Below, in pieces: positions 1-7,725 of a stretch of 8,446 nt of DNA. The DNA is from an uncultured Pseudomonadota bacterium (GTDB lineage Bacteria > Pseudomonadota > Alphaproteobacteria > RF32 > CAG-239). Each line of letters opens with the position of its first letter. The first letter of the stretch is position 1. Under the pieces are notes generated by a model that was not told the origin of the DNA, ran no database searches, and was given only the letters and a program-made list of their open reading frames with translations. Both the position numbers and the translations under genes were made by a program. The stretch spans positions 1-8,446 of the forward strand of contig CACXFX010000083.1 in NCBI GenBank assembly GCA_902767055.1. Direction: 5' to 3'.

Positions 1-264
1 AGTCAAAACAGCCACATTTTGCGGCACAAATCCGGCCAATGCTTCGGTTGTCACACAAGCCGATGCTTTAATTTCCGAGGCTTTATCCTTCATTTTTTTA
101 TCATAAAAGAAACAAATTTCGCCAAGACCGGCCTTTTGCAATGTCGAAATATCCGAAATCATCAGATTTTCATCGACATTTGCCCCGATGACGGCGCCTG
201 TTATTTCAGCAATCTGTTTTAATGAAAACGGGCCGTTATTTTTAAAAAATGCACTGTCTGCCAT
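1..264 (-). CDS. lpxD: UDP-3-O-acylglucosamine N-acyltransferase, N-terminal part (3' end outside the window)
   Basis: LpxD adds the second, N-linked acyl chain to UDP-3-O-acyl-glucosamine, an early cytoplasmic step of lipid A synthesis. Only the first 88 codons are present; the frame is open to the left edge. The visible part starts MADSAFFKNNGPFSL and continues with ISDISTLQKAGLGEICFFYD, which fits the uridine-binding N-terminal domain of LpxD, with its typical 'FF...GPF(S/T)L' opening and 'L..A..G(D/E)I.F' segment. The left-handed beta-helix of hexapeptide repeats and the catalytic histidine would lie beyond the window. The start is the ATG at 262-264, 11 bp after the bamA stop; the Shine-Dalgarno AAGGA overlaps that stop codon (TAAGGA), which suggests translational coupling. 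The order bamA-lpxD, without skp between, is common in alphaproteobacteria and supports the call. No break is seen in the visible part. Confidence 0.93.
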   Translation of the reverse strand, partial: MADSAFFKNNGPFSLKQIAEITGAVIGANVDENLMISDISTLQKAGLGEICFFYDKKMKDKASEIKASACVTTEALAGFVPQNVAVLT

Positions 265-275
265 CTGTTTTATCC

Positions 276-2531
276 TTATAAGCTGGTACCGAAATTGATT
301 CTGAAAACTTCACGTTCGTCATAATCTTCTTTCATGACCGGGAAGCCGAAGTCAAGATCAATGCGCCCCATCGGCGATGTCCATTCAAAGCCGAAACCGA
401 CCGAAGCTCTCGGCTTTGATGAATAATCAACATCTTTTTTGTTGATATCATCGGGTCTGCCCAGCATACCGATATCAAAAAACGTACGACCTCTGACCCC
501 GAGTTCATCCAAGCCGATCGGGAAAGAAAGTTCCGATCCGCCGTATAATGTCCAGTTTCCGCCAAGAGCATCGCCCGTCTTTTTATCACGCGCACCGACA
601 CCGGCATACTCAAAACCGCGCAAGTTGTTTCCACCGAGATAATAACGGTTTGACAATCTGACATCTTTTCCGCCATAACCGACAATATATCCGCCGTTTA
701 CATGGAACTTAAATGTCCAGTAGTCGGCCAAAGTATAATATTGGTAGGCTTTAACATCAAATTTGAAGAATTTTTCATCACCACCTAAACCTGCAATATC
801 ATGACCGAAAGATAAGAAATATCCTTCCCTTGTCCGATAAGCATTATCGCGCCTGTCATACGAAATCGTTTGACCGATAATCGAACCTGTCGTTTTTCCT
901 TCCTCTTTTTTCACATAGTAGGAAGCGTTGTCTTTGACATTTTTGATTTCGTCATTGCGAATTGTGTATCTGAGGTTGTGATAAAGATTATCGGTATAAT
1001 TCCACCCGAGTCTGCCTCTTAAACCGATACTTGACGTGTCATACGAACTTTCATCCTGATAATCTTCGTCACTATAAAACAAATCCGCACCGGCGCTTAA
1101 ACGACGTCCCAAGAAATAAGGCTCCGTAAAGCTTAAAGAATAATCTTTTGTACGTTGAGACACCGATCCGTCAAGGCTGATTTCCTGTCCTTTACCCTGA
1201 AAGTTTGTTTCGGTGATACCGGCCTGAACCAAAGCACCGTTTGTCGTTGAATAACCGATACCGACATTGAAATAACCGGTCGATTTTTCTTCAACATTGA
1301 TATCCAAATCCGCTTTGCTTTCATCAAGTGGCACGGAATTGATATCAACTTTGGAGAAAAAGTTCAGATTTTCGATATTGCGACGCGAATCTCTGATTTT
1401 TGAAACATTAAATGCATCACCTTCGTCCAAACGAACTTCGCGACGAATCACCTCGTCTAATGTCCGCGTATTGCCCGTAATATTGATACGATTAACAAAA
1501 ATTCGCTCACCTTGAGTGATATGAAACGCCACATCTATCACACCGTCTTCATGACGCTCAAAGCTCGGAACCACCTCAGCAAAGACAAACCCTTTTTTGC
1601 CGAGCTGCTCCGTCATTTGGCTGATAGAGTTTTCAACATCTTTGCTGTTATACCAATCACCTTTTTCAAAATCGACTTTTTTATAAAGTTTTTTGATATT
1701 AACATCTTTAATTTCAGAGTCGATGCTGATTTCACCGATTTTATAACGAGGTCCTTCATCAACGGTAAAATTCAAGATAAAAGATTTGTTATTCGGTGCC
1801 AATTCCGCAACCGCAGACGTAACATCAAAATCGGCATATCCGCGTTCATTATAAAAACGGCGCAACAACTCTTTGTCATAATTCATTTTTTCGGGATCAT
1901 AGTTATCCGCACTGCTGAAAAAACGATACCAACGCGATTCGCGACTCATGATTTCGCCTTTTAAATCAGCGGCCGAATAGTGTTTATTACCGAAAAAGTT
2001 GACTTTATCGATTTTTGCCTTATTGCCTTCATTGATTTCAAAAATCAAATCCACACGATTTTCATCACGCTCAATGACTTTCGGCTCGACCGATACCCCG
2101 TAACGACCGGCTTTTTTATACACGGCCATAATGCGTTGAACATCCTGCAAAACTTTCGATTTATTATAAATCGTGTTAGGCTTGCTTGCCACCTCGGCCG
2201 ACAATACTTTATCATTGATTTTTTTATTGCCGTCAAAAGCACGTTCGCCGATCAGCGGATTTTCCTTAACCTCAATTTTTAAGACTCCGTTTTTTGCCGT
2301 ATCCATTTTAATATCCGAAAAAAGACCGGTAGCATAAAGATTCTTAAACGAATCATCCAGCTCGTCTTGTGAAACATCTTCTCCGACTTTCAAGCCGAGA
2401 TAAGCTTCAACCGTTTCCTTTTCGACGCGCTTTAAGCCGTTGACATCGATTTTTTTCAAATCAAAAGCCGATGCTTCAAGCGATAAAACACCGCAAGTCG
2501 TTAAGAGAAGTAAAAAATTTGTTTTTTTCAT
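276..2531 (-). CDS. bamA: Outer membrane protein assembly factor BamA
   Basis: BamA is the core of the BAM complex that folds and inserts beta-barrel proteins into the outer membrane. The 751-residue product has a Sec signal peptide (MKKTNFLLLL..., likely cut after A20-S-A22). Five POTRA domains follow at about 23-91, 92-170, 171-262, 263-342 and 343-417, then a 16-strand barrel at about 418-751. The conserved loop-6 motif appears as LRGF at 637-640, preceded by RYYLGGNN. The length is slightly below the roughly 800 usual in enterobacteria and normal for alphaproteobacteria. The C-terminus, FRINFGTSL, aligns with the usual beta-signal but ends in leucine where an aromatic residue is normal. 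The ATG at 2529-2531 has AGGA 8 nt upstream, lies 15 bp after the rseP stop and begins a good signal peptide, so the start is secure. The placement rseP-bamA-lpxD is typical. Confidence 0.98.
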   Translation of the reverse strand: MKKTNFLLLLTTCGVLSLEASAFDLKKIDVNGLKRVEKETVEAYLGLKVGEDVSQDELDDSFKNLYATGLFSDIKMDTAKNGVLKIEVKENPLIGERAFDGNKKINDKVLSAEVASKPNTIYNKSKVLQDVQRIMAVYKKAGRYGVSVEPKVIERDENRVDLIFEINEGNKAKIDKVNFFGNKHYSAADLKGEIMSRESRWYRFFSSADNYDPEKMNYDKELLRRFYNERGYADFDVTSAVAELAPNNKSFILNFTVDEGPRYKIGEISIDSEIKDVNIKKLYKKVDFEKGDWYNSKDVENSISQMTEQLGKKGFVFAEVVPSFERHEDGVIDVAFHITQGERIFVNRINITGNTRTLDEVIRREVRLDEGDAFNVSKIRDSRRNIENLNFFSKVDINSVPLDESKADLDINVEEKSTGYFNVGIGYSTTNGALVQAGITETNFQGKGQEISLDGSVSQRTKDYSLSFTEPYFLGRRLSAGADLFYSDEDYQDESSYDTSSIGLRGRLGWNYTDNLYHNLRYTIRNDEIKNVKDNASYYVKKEEGKTTGSIIGQTISYDRRDNAYRTREGYFLSFGHDIAGLGGDEKFFKFDVKAYQYYTLADYWTFKFHVNGGYIVGYGGKDVRLSNRYYLGGNNLRGFEYAGVGARDKKTGDALGGNWTLYGGSELSFPIGLDELGVRGRTFFDIGMLGRPDDINKKDVDYSSKPRASVGFGFEWTSPMGRIDLDFGFPVMKEDYDEREVFRINFGTSL

Positions 2532-2546
2532 GTTTTTATTCCTATT

Positions 2547-3674
2547 TTAAGAAAAGAATCTGTTGATTAAATGAACAATATCGTTTTTGGTCGCGTACAC
2601 CATCAGCAAAGCCAGCAAAACAAAACCTGCCTTAAAGAGGTATTCTTTGACTTTTTCGCTGATTTGGCGTCCGCTTAAAATTTCCAGAACAAAAATCACC
2701 ACGTGTCCGCCGTCCAAAACCGGAATCGGAAACAGGTTAATCAGCCCGAGATTAATTGAAAGCAAGGCCAAAAATGTGATAAAATCCAAAAATGTTTCGT
2801 TTTTGGTGATATCGCCGGACATTTCGGCAATACGAATAATACCGCCGACATCATCACTCGATCGTGCACCCGTAATCATTTGCCCGACACCGCGAAGCGT
2901 CATCGCAGTAACATCCCAAACCTCTTTGCATGACTGAACAAATGCCTGAGCAACAGACAATTTTTCATGCGTAAATTCAAGTACACCGACGGATTTTACA
3001 CCGAGCATATATTGTTTTTGAATGGTTTTATTTCGCTGCTCTTTGTCCATCTCAAGTAAAGCAATATCAAAATGCAAAGTCTTGCCGTCACGCAAAACAT
3101 CCAAACTGACCTGATGATCTGCCGCCAAAAGAACTTCTTTTGAAATGTCCGACCATTCTTTGATTTCGTGCCCGTTAATATTTGTAATTCTGTCACCGGC
3201 CACAATCCCCGCGCTTTGAGCCGCACCGCCTTCCATCACTTCATTGACCACCGGCGGCACACTAAATCTGCCGAATGCGGCAAACAGCACAAAATAAATC
3301 AGTATGGCAAACAAATAGTTAAACCCCGGCCCGGCCAACACAATCGCCAGTTTCTTAAACGGATTTTGAAAAGCAAAGGCATGTTTTTTTTGCTCTTCGG
3401 TTAAATTCTCCAAACCTTCATTTGATGAAGAAGACGCATCACCGTCGCCCAAAAATTGGCAATATCCGCCAAGCGGTATCGCGGACAATTTCCAATACGT
3501 GCCGTATTTATCGCGCCTTCCCCAAAGCTCTTTACCGAACCCGATTGAAAAAGCGCTGACCTCGACACCAGACAATCGGGCAACAATAAAATGCCCAAAT
3601 TCATGGATAAAAACCAATATACCGAGAACAACGATAAATGGGACAACATAATATATAAAATTCAACATCCACAT
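2547..3674 (-). CDS. rseP: RseP/MmpA-type site-2 intramembrane zinc protease
   Basis: Family M50 metalloprotease that cuts transmembrane substrates within the inner membrane; in relatives these are anti-sigma factors (RseA), remnant signal peptides, or PodJ for Caulobacter MmpA. The substrate here is unknown. Visible features: zinc motif HEFGH at 24-28 inside the first membrane segment (about 8-30); a second segment at about 110-134; one periplasmic PDZ domain at about 142-205 (GGAAQSAGIVAGDRITNING); the DVGGIIRIAE segment near 275-284; and the second active-site motif NLFPIPVLDGG at 313-323 with D321 as the third zinc ligand. Two further membrane segments lie near 295-315 and 347-361. At 375 residues it is shorter than the two-PDZ E. 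coli protein (about 450) and matches the one-PDZ alphaproteobacterial form. The ATG at 3672-3674 was chosen; AAAGG lies about 13 nt upstream, a rather long gap. M3 is an alternative start but is further still from that site. Confidence 0.97.
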   Translation of the reverse strand: MWMLNFIYYVVPFIVVLGILVFIHEFGHFIVARLSGVEVSAFSIGFGKELWGRRDKYGTYWKLSAIPLGGYCQFLGDGDASSSSNEGLENLTEEQKKHAFAFQNPFKKLAIVLAGPGFNYLFAILIYFVLFAAFGRFSVPPVVNEVMEGGAAQSAGIVAGDRITNINGHEIKEWSDISKEVLLAADHQVSLDVLRDGKTLHFDIALLEMDKEQRNKTIQKQYMLGVKSVGVLEFTHEKLSVAQAFVQSCKEVWDVTAMTLRGVGQMITGARSSDDVGGIIRIAEMSGDITKNETFLDFITFLALLSINLGLINLFPIPVLDGGHVVIFVLEILSGRQISEKVKEYLFKAGFVLLALLMVYATKNDIVHLINRFFS

Positions 3675-3694
3675 TATTTAATGCCAGCCTTTAA

Positions 3695-4537
3695 TTAAAA
3701 ATACCACAGACCATACGCAAAAAGCCAGTAGACCAAAGGTGCGGCAAAAATCAAACCGTCGATACGGTCAAACACGCCGCCATGCCCCGGAATAAGCGTT
3801 GAAGAATCCTTGATTTTAAGATGCCGTTTGATAGCCGATTCAATCAAATCACCGACCTGCGAAATAAGTGCGACCAAACCGCCGAGCATTGCAAAAAACA
3901 ACTCGGTATTACCGTCAATACGCACAAACTTCAAACCGGCCAAGCTTTGAAAATAAAGTTCACTGACAGCTATGGCCAAAATCAAACCCCCGATTAAACC
4001 GGACCATGTTTTATTCGGACTGATCGCAGGCGCCAACTTAGGCCCTTTCAAATTCGTCCCGACAATAAAAGCACCGACATCCATCGCCCAAACCATCAAC
4101 AAAAACCAAAGCGTCATATAAAAATTATAAGGACCGTAGGAAAAAATATCATGATAAATCCACATCAACGCCCCGACACCGATCGAGATATACGGCGCAC
4201 CAAGCGTTAATAAAAAGCGCTCCGGCTCTTTGCGCGCTTTCAAAAAGACAAAAAGCGATGTACCCAAAATCGTCAAAACAATCGCATACGTGCTATACAT
4301 AAAAATCGACACACCGAGTGCCAAAATATATGCGCAAAGATAGACCATCGGTTTGCGCGACGGCACCATGGATGCCCATTCCCATGACAGCATCACACCG
4401 ACCAAAAATGTCAAAATGTCAACATACGGATAACCGAACCATAACGCACCGACGACAATCGGCAACATCACAAATGCCGCCAAAATCCGTTTACCAAGTG
4501 AGCTCAGTTTTATTTTTTTTGATTTAGTTTTTACCAT
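3695..4537 (-). CDS. cdsA: Phosphatidate cytidylyltransferase (CDP-diacylglycerol synthase)
   Basis: CdsA is an integral inner-membrane enzyme that makes CDP-diacylglycerol from CTP and phosphatidic acid, the branch point for all major bacterial phospholipids. The 280-residue product is highly hydrophobic, with several membrane segments (for example about 18-36, 40-57, 64-98, 139-160, 180-200, 211-228 and 262-279). The full family signature is present at 234-260: SAIKRHLKIKD, then LIPGHGG, then DRID, which supply the metal- and CTP-binding residues. A second conserved block, SPNKTWSG, is at 173-180, and QVGDLIES at 227-234. Length is normal. The ATG at 4535-4537 overlaps the end of uppS by 14 bp and has AAGGGA about 10 nt upstream, so translation is probably coupled to uppS. 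Downstream, rseP follows after 20 bp; dxr, often found there, is missing. Confidence 0.97.
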   Translation of the reverse strand: MVKTKSKKIKLSSLGKRILAAFVMLPIVVGALWFGYPYVDILTFLVGVMLSWEWASMVPSRKPMVYLCAYILALGVSIFMYSTYAIVLTILGTSLFVFLKARKEPERFLLTLGAPYISIGVGALMWIYHDIFSYGPYNFYMTLWFLLMVWAMDVGAFIVGTNLKGPKLAPAISPNKTWSGLIGGLILAIAVSELYFQSLAGLKFVRIDGNTELFFAMLGGLVALISQVGDLIESAIKRHLKIKDSSTLIPGHGGVFDRIDGLIFAAPLVYWLFAYGLWYF

Positions 4538-5228
4538 ATCTTCTGTCCCTTTTTTGATATTTTTCGATAATTTGTTTTAATTCCTCACCCGTAAAATCAG
4601 GCCAATACGTATCAACAAAGAAAAACTCGGCATACGCCAATTGCCAAAGCAAAAAATTGCTCAATCTTTGCTCACCGCTTGTCCTGATTAAAATATCCGG
4701 ATCCGGAATATCTTTTGTATAGAGCATATCAGCAAATGTTTTTTCATCAATCTCTTTTATTGACATATCACCATTTTTAATTTTTGAGGCAACACCCTTG
4801 ACGGCCTGTACGATTTCCGCGCGCGAACCATAGCTCAAAGCAACCTGAAGCGTCGCCTGAAGATTATCCTTTGTTTTCTCTTCAAGTTCTCCCATCTTTT
4901 CGAGAATATCGGAGGGCAGCATATCGCGCTCACCGATAAAACGAACACGTATTCCCTGACTGACAAGCTCATTAAAATCTTTTGAAAGATATTGTCTCAG
5001 CAAACCCATTAAGGTATCCACCTCATCCTTTGAGCGCTTCCAATTCTCGGTTGAAAAAGCATAAACGGTCAAATACTTGACCCCCATTTGCTTTGCCGCC
5101 TTTGATATCTCAAGCAATACCTCGGCACCTTTTTTATGCCCTGCCGTACGCGGCAAACCGCGGCTCAAAGCCCAACGTCCGTTGCCGTCCATAATAATGG
5201 CGATATGTTCCAAAATGTTTTTTTCCAT
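4524..5228 (-). CDS. uppS: Undecaprenyl diphosphate synthase (cis-prenyltransferase)
   Basis: UppS extends farnesyl diphosphate with eight isopentenyl units in cis configuration to give undecaprenyl diphosphate, the lipid carrier for peptidoglycan and O-antigen. At 234 residues it is of family length and carries all cis-prenyltransferase signatures: IAIIMDGNGRWA at 9-20 with the catalytic Asp D14, GHKKGAE at 30-36, VYAFSTENWKR at 55-65, and PDILIRTSGEQRLSNFLLWQ at 177-196, with diphosphate-binding R182, R188 and S190. E201 in YAEFFF is the expected magnesium ligand. No break or missing residue is seen. The start at 5228 lies one base after the frr stop, with AGGT inside the last frr codons as a weak Shine-Dalgarno, so translation very likely depends on ribosomes ending frr. 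The 3' end overlaps cdsA by 14 bp. Confidence 0.98.
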   Translation of the reverse strand: MEKNILEHIAIIMDGNGRWALSRGLPRTAGHKKGAEVLLEISKAAKQMGVKYLTVYAFSTENWKRSKDEVDTLMGLLRQYLSKDFNELVSQGIRVRFIGERDMLPSDILEKMGELEEKTKDNLQATLQVALSYGSRAEIVQAVKGVASKIKNGDMSIKEIDEKTFADMLYTKDIPDPDILIRTSGEQRLSNFLLWQLAYAEFFFVDTYWPDFTGEELKQIIEKYQKRDRRYGKN

Positions 5229-5229
5229 T

Positions 5230-5793
5230 TTAGACCTGCATAATGTCCTTTTCTTTTAGTGCAAGTAATTCATCTGCTTTTTTAACAGCCTCATCGGTTA
5301 ATTTTTGAATATCGTTTTCCGCGCGTTTTTCTTCATCTTCCGAGATTAAATTATCTTTTTTGAGCTTTTTAACTTCATCTAACGCATCACGCCTGATGTT
5401 ACGCAAAGCAACTTTGTTTTGCTCGGCATATTTGCCCGCAATTTTCGAAAGCTCTTTTCTGCGCTCTTCCGAAAGCGGCGGAATCGGTATACGAATAAGC
5501 GTTCCGTCAACGGCCGGATTAAGCCCGAGATCACTTTCGCGCAAAGCTTTTTCGACTGCTTTGACAAGTGATTTGTCCCAAATACTGACCGACAACGTTC
5601 TGGCATCCGGCGTTGACACCGTACCGACCTGTGCAATCGGCGAAAGCGAGCTGTAAGCCTCGACCATAATCCCGTCAAGCAAGCTGACATGTGCTCTGCC
5701 TGCACGCAATGAAGAAAAATCAGCCTTTAAAGACTCAAGGGTCTTGTCCATACGCACAGAGGCATCTGATTTAATTTGATTGATATCTGACAT
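5230..5793 (-). CDS. frr: Ribosome recycling factor
   Basis: RRF works with EF-G to split the post-termination ribosome into subunits. The 187-residue product has the family length (about 185) and layout: a long three-helix bundle with a small beta domain inserted at about 31-105. Conserved segments seen are LRAGRAHVSLLDGI at 29-42, SLSPIAQVGTVS at 49-60, TLIRIPIPPLSEERRKEL at 98-115, and VALRNIRRDA at 128-137 with the conserved arginines R131, R134 and R135 used in rRNA contact. The ATG at 5791-5793 has AAGGA about 8 nt upstream in the 12-bp gap after pyrH. Pairing of pyrH with frr is one of the most conserved bacterial gene orders. Nothing unusual is seen. Confidence 0.98.
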   Translation of the reverse strand: MSDINQIKSDASVRMDKTLESLKADFSSLRAGRAHVSLLDGIMVEAYSSLSPIAQVGTVSTPDARTLSVSIWDKSLVKAVEKALRESDLGLNPAVDGTLIRIPIPPLSEERRKELSKIAGKYAEQNKVALRNIRRDALDEVKKLKKDNLISEDEEKRAENDIQKLTDEAVKKADELLALKEKDIMQV

Positions 5794-5805
5794 ATTTTTT
5801 CCTTT

Positions 5806-6519
5806 TTAATTTTTAATGATTGTAAATTTTCCTTGTCCGCAAACAGCATTTAGGAACGCATTTTGATCACCGAGCTTAAACACAACGGTCGGAATATTGC
5901 TTTCATTTAAGAGCGTAAAAGCCGTCATATCCATCACCTTGAGATTTTTCTCAATCACTTGAGTATAACTGAGCTTTTCAAAACGCTCGGCCGTCGGATC
6001 TTTTTTCGGATCAGCCGAGTACACACCGTCAACCTGTGTCGCTTTCAGCAAAGCATCACATCCGATTTCGGAAGCTCGAAGCGCCGCCGCCGTATCGGTT
6101 GTAAAATACGGATTTCCGGTACCGCCGGCAAAAATAATGACACGTCCGCGGTCCAAATGTTTCAAAGCCTTGCGATACATATAAGGCTCACAAACTTCAG
6201 GCACATTAAGTCCCGACATCACCCTGACGGGCACATTCTGTTTTTCCAAAGCATCCTGAAGATAAAGCGCATTCATCACCGTGCCGAGCATTCCGACCTG
6301 ATCAGCCACACTGCGACTGATACCTTTTGAGGCCTCTTTGGCGCCCCTGAAAATATTACCGCCGCCGACGACAATACAAATCTCAACGCCGTAACAATAG
6401 ACGTGCCTGATATCCGCGGCAATCCGCGTTAAAACCTCCGGCGACATGCCGAAAGCCTTATCGCCCATCAGCCCTTCACCCGAAAGCTTGATTAAAACGC
6501 GTCTGTATAAAGGTTGCAT
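5806..6519 (-). CDS. pyrH: UMP kinase
   Basis: PyrH phosphorylates UMP to UDP with ATP, committing the product of de novo pyrimidine synthesis to RNA, DNA and sugar nucleotides; the cytoplasmic enzyme is a hexamer usually controlled by GTP and UTP. The 237-residue product belongs to the amino-acid kinase fold and shows YRRVLIKLSGEGLMGD at 5-20 (catalytic K11), VVGGGNIFRG at 50-59 (phosphate loop), a central DQVGMLGTVMNALYLQDAL region at 73-91, and FAGGTGNPYFTTDTAAALRA at 130-149 (UMP and magnesium contacts). Near the C-terminus MDMTAFTL is conserved. The ATG at 6517-6519 has AAAGGA 7 nt upstream. It is the first gene of the minus-strand run; a promoter candidate precedes it by about 30 bp. 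tsf, the usual upstream neighbour, is not present. Confidence 0.98.
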   Translation of the reverse strand: MQPLYRRVLIKLSGEGLMGDKAFGMSPEVLTRIAADIRHVYCYGVEICIVVGGGNIFRGAKEASKGISRSVADQVGMLGTVMNALYLQDALEKQNVPVRVMSGLNVPEVCEPYMYRKALKHLDRGRVIIFAGGTGNPYFTTDTAAALRASEIGCDALLKATQVDGVYSADPKKDPTAERFEKLSYTQVIEKNLKVMDMTAFTLLNESNIPTVVFKLGDQNAFLNAVCGQGKFTIIKN

Positions 6520-6547
6520 ACTTTTTTCCTTTATGATTAACTGTTCT

Positions 6548-6576
6548 AATATGACAAGCTTTCTTTAAGATGTCAC
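6548..6576 (-). promoter_or_regulatory. Candidate sigma-70-type promoter for the pyrH-lpxD run, overlapping an inverted repeat
   Basis: On the minus strand GTGACA (6571-6576, 5 of 6 to TTGACA) is followed after exactly 17 bp by CATATT (6548-6553, 4 of 6 to TATAAT). Transcription would begin about 20 nt before the pyrH start, leaving room for its AAAGGA. The elements overlap an inverted repeat, TGACA at 6552-6556 and TGTCA at 6571-6575 with 14 bp between, which could be an operator or chance. The -10 match is modest, so this is a prediction only. Confidence 0.45.
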
Positions 6577-6587
6577 GCTAAATTTTC

Positions 6588-6619
6588 AACCTCTTCACAA
6601 TTTAATTTACAAAGAGGCC
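6588..6619 (-). terminator. Possible weak terminator after the LRR gene
   Basis: About 26 nt after the stop of the LRR gene, the minus-strand RNA can pair GGCCUCUU with AAGAGGUU (six Watson-Crick pairs plus two G-U pairs, 16-nt loop). The following bases are GAAAAUUU rather than a clean U run, so it is a weak candidate. It would separate the LRR gene from pyrH, in keeping with a separate pyrH promoter just downstream. Confidence 0.3.
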
Positions 6620-6644
6620 GAAAAATATAAAATTCATTTTGCTT

Positions 6645-7595
6645 TTATCTGTACGTAATCGACACGCGGTTTATTCTGCCCGCAACGGCATTGGCTTCTT
6701 CAACGGTATAAATGCGCCTTGATATATATTTTGGCAAATCACCTAAATTGTCATAAACTTTATCCCCTATTCTGATTTTACCATTGCCATCAATACTGTA
6801 TACCTTTAATTTCTTAAAGGCATCAGAATTATTTTCACCGATTAGCTCTTTACAAGAACGCTCTGCTGTATCTTTACAATAAATATATGCCGATATGCCT
6901 GCAAAAGCTTCCGCATCTATACTTACCACACCATCACCGATAATGATACTTTGTAAATTCGGTGTATTTAAAAAAGCTCTATTACCGATTTTTTCAACGG
7001 AATCGGGGATAACCACACTTTCCAAGGGCGTACTTCTAAAAACAGAACTGCTGATTGTCTTTAAACCTTCCGGCAATTCAATACTTGTTAAGTTGGTGTA
7101 TTGAAAAGACCCGCCGCCCGAACCGGTAATATTCCCGATAGTTTGCAATGTTGAGGGTAACTCAACTTGCGTTAAGCCGGTCAGATAAAAAGCGTGAGTG
7201 CCAATAGCTTCAAGACCTTCCGGTAAACTGACGCTTTTAAGATTAACTGCATGTGTTAAAGTGGAATTTCCGATTTTGGTGATACCTTCCTCAACCACAA
7301 GATTTGTAATTTGATTAAGATGCCCAAACTCATCATTCCATGGCGCATTCGTCATTAGGAAATATCCGTCTTTCGTATCAGGTTTTCGAACCGAAAAATC
7401 ATAATCGCTATGATACGTATAATCTTTCATTTCTCCTGTTCCCGAAATTGTCAATGTCCCGTTTTCAAATGTGGCCCGACAAGTCGGGTTGTTTTCGTCC
7501 GGTGAGCAATCCCATACACACTTTCCGCTTGAATCACAATCTGCGTATGAAGTTGCTGAGACTAAAACACTCAAAACAAAAAACCATTTTTTCAT
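6645..7595 (-). CDS. Secreted BspA-like leucine-rich-repeat protein
   Basis: A 316-residue exported protein. MKKWFFVLSVLVSATSYA (1-18) is a Sec signal peptide with an SYA cleavage site; there is no lipobox. Residues 41-59 (ATFENGTLTISGTGEMKDY) and APW at 84-86 match the lead-in module common in BspA-type proteins of gut bacteria. About six leucine-rich repeats of the LRR_5 (BspA/TpLRR) type follow at about 97-235, each like 'L.SV.LPEGLE.IG..AF', for example at 119, 141, 169, 191 and 214. The repeat near 150-166 has a glycine-rich insertion. The C-terminal 80 residues are distinct and end in RIYTVEEANAVAG and VSITYR. Six cysteines (20, 26, 30, 39, 240, 248) could form disulfides. Such proteins often bind surfaces or other proteins, but no partner can be named here. 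The frame is open upstream to 7754; the start at 7595 was chosen for its AGGAG and signal peptide. Confidence 0.9.
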   Translation of the reverse strand: MKKWFFVLSVLVSATSYADCDSSGKCVWDCSPDENNPTCRATFENGTLTISGTGEMKDYTYHSDYDFSVRKPDTKDGYFLMTNAPWNDEFGHLNQITNLVVEEGITKIGNSTLTHAVNLKSVSLPEGLEAIGTHAFYLTGLTQVELPSTLQTIGNITGSGGGSFQYTNLTSIELPEGLKTISSSVFRSTPLESVVIPDSVEKIGNRAFLNTPNLQSIIIGDGVVSIDAEAFAGISAYIYCKDTAERSCKELIGENNSDAFKKLKVYSIDGNGKIRIGDKVYDNLGDLPKYISRRIYTVEEANAVAGRINRVSITYR

Positions 7596-7602
7596 ATATT
7601 TT

Positions 7603-7607
7603 CTCCT
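7603..7607 (-). promoter_or_regulatory. Shine-Dalgarno that sets the LRR gene start
   Basis: AGGAG lies 7 nt before the ATG at 7593-7595. It is the best ribosome-binding site near the 5' end of this frame, and the ATG it serves begins a textbook signal peptide, so the 53 in-frame codons upstream (7596-7754) are most likely leader and not protein. Confidence 0.85.
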
Positions 7608-7621
7608 ATTACAATTGAATC

Positions 7622-7641
7622 GAAAACGCTCAACAAGAGCG
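7622..7641 (-). other. Hairpin in the LRR leader near the ribosome-binding site
   Basis: On the minus strand CGCTC (7637-7641), loop TTGTT, then GAGCG (7627-7631) forms a perfect 5-bp stem followed by TTTTC, 32 nt before the start codon. It could be a weak attenuator or simply shape the leader. The short stem and broken T run keep confidence low. Confidence 0.3.
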
Positions 7642-7725
7642 ATCGGGAGAGTAAAAGAATCATGTTTCACGAAATGACTCCGATGGCTTTTAGATAAATT
7701 CTGATCTTGGACATCACCACCGGTC

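Noticed and set aside
1512..1964. 150-codon plus-strand frame inside bamA
   Set aside because: Antisense to well-conserved POTRA domains of BamA, no start signals, low-complexity Phe/Ile-rich product; a shadow of the real gene.
2547..3674. RseP truncated because only one PDZ domain is seen
   Set aside because: Alphaproteobacterial MmpA-type proteins of 370-400 residues normally have one PDZ domain; both zinc-site motifs are intact.
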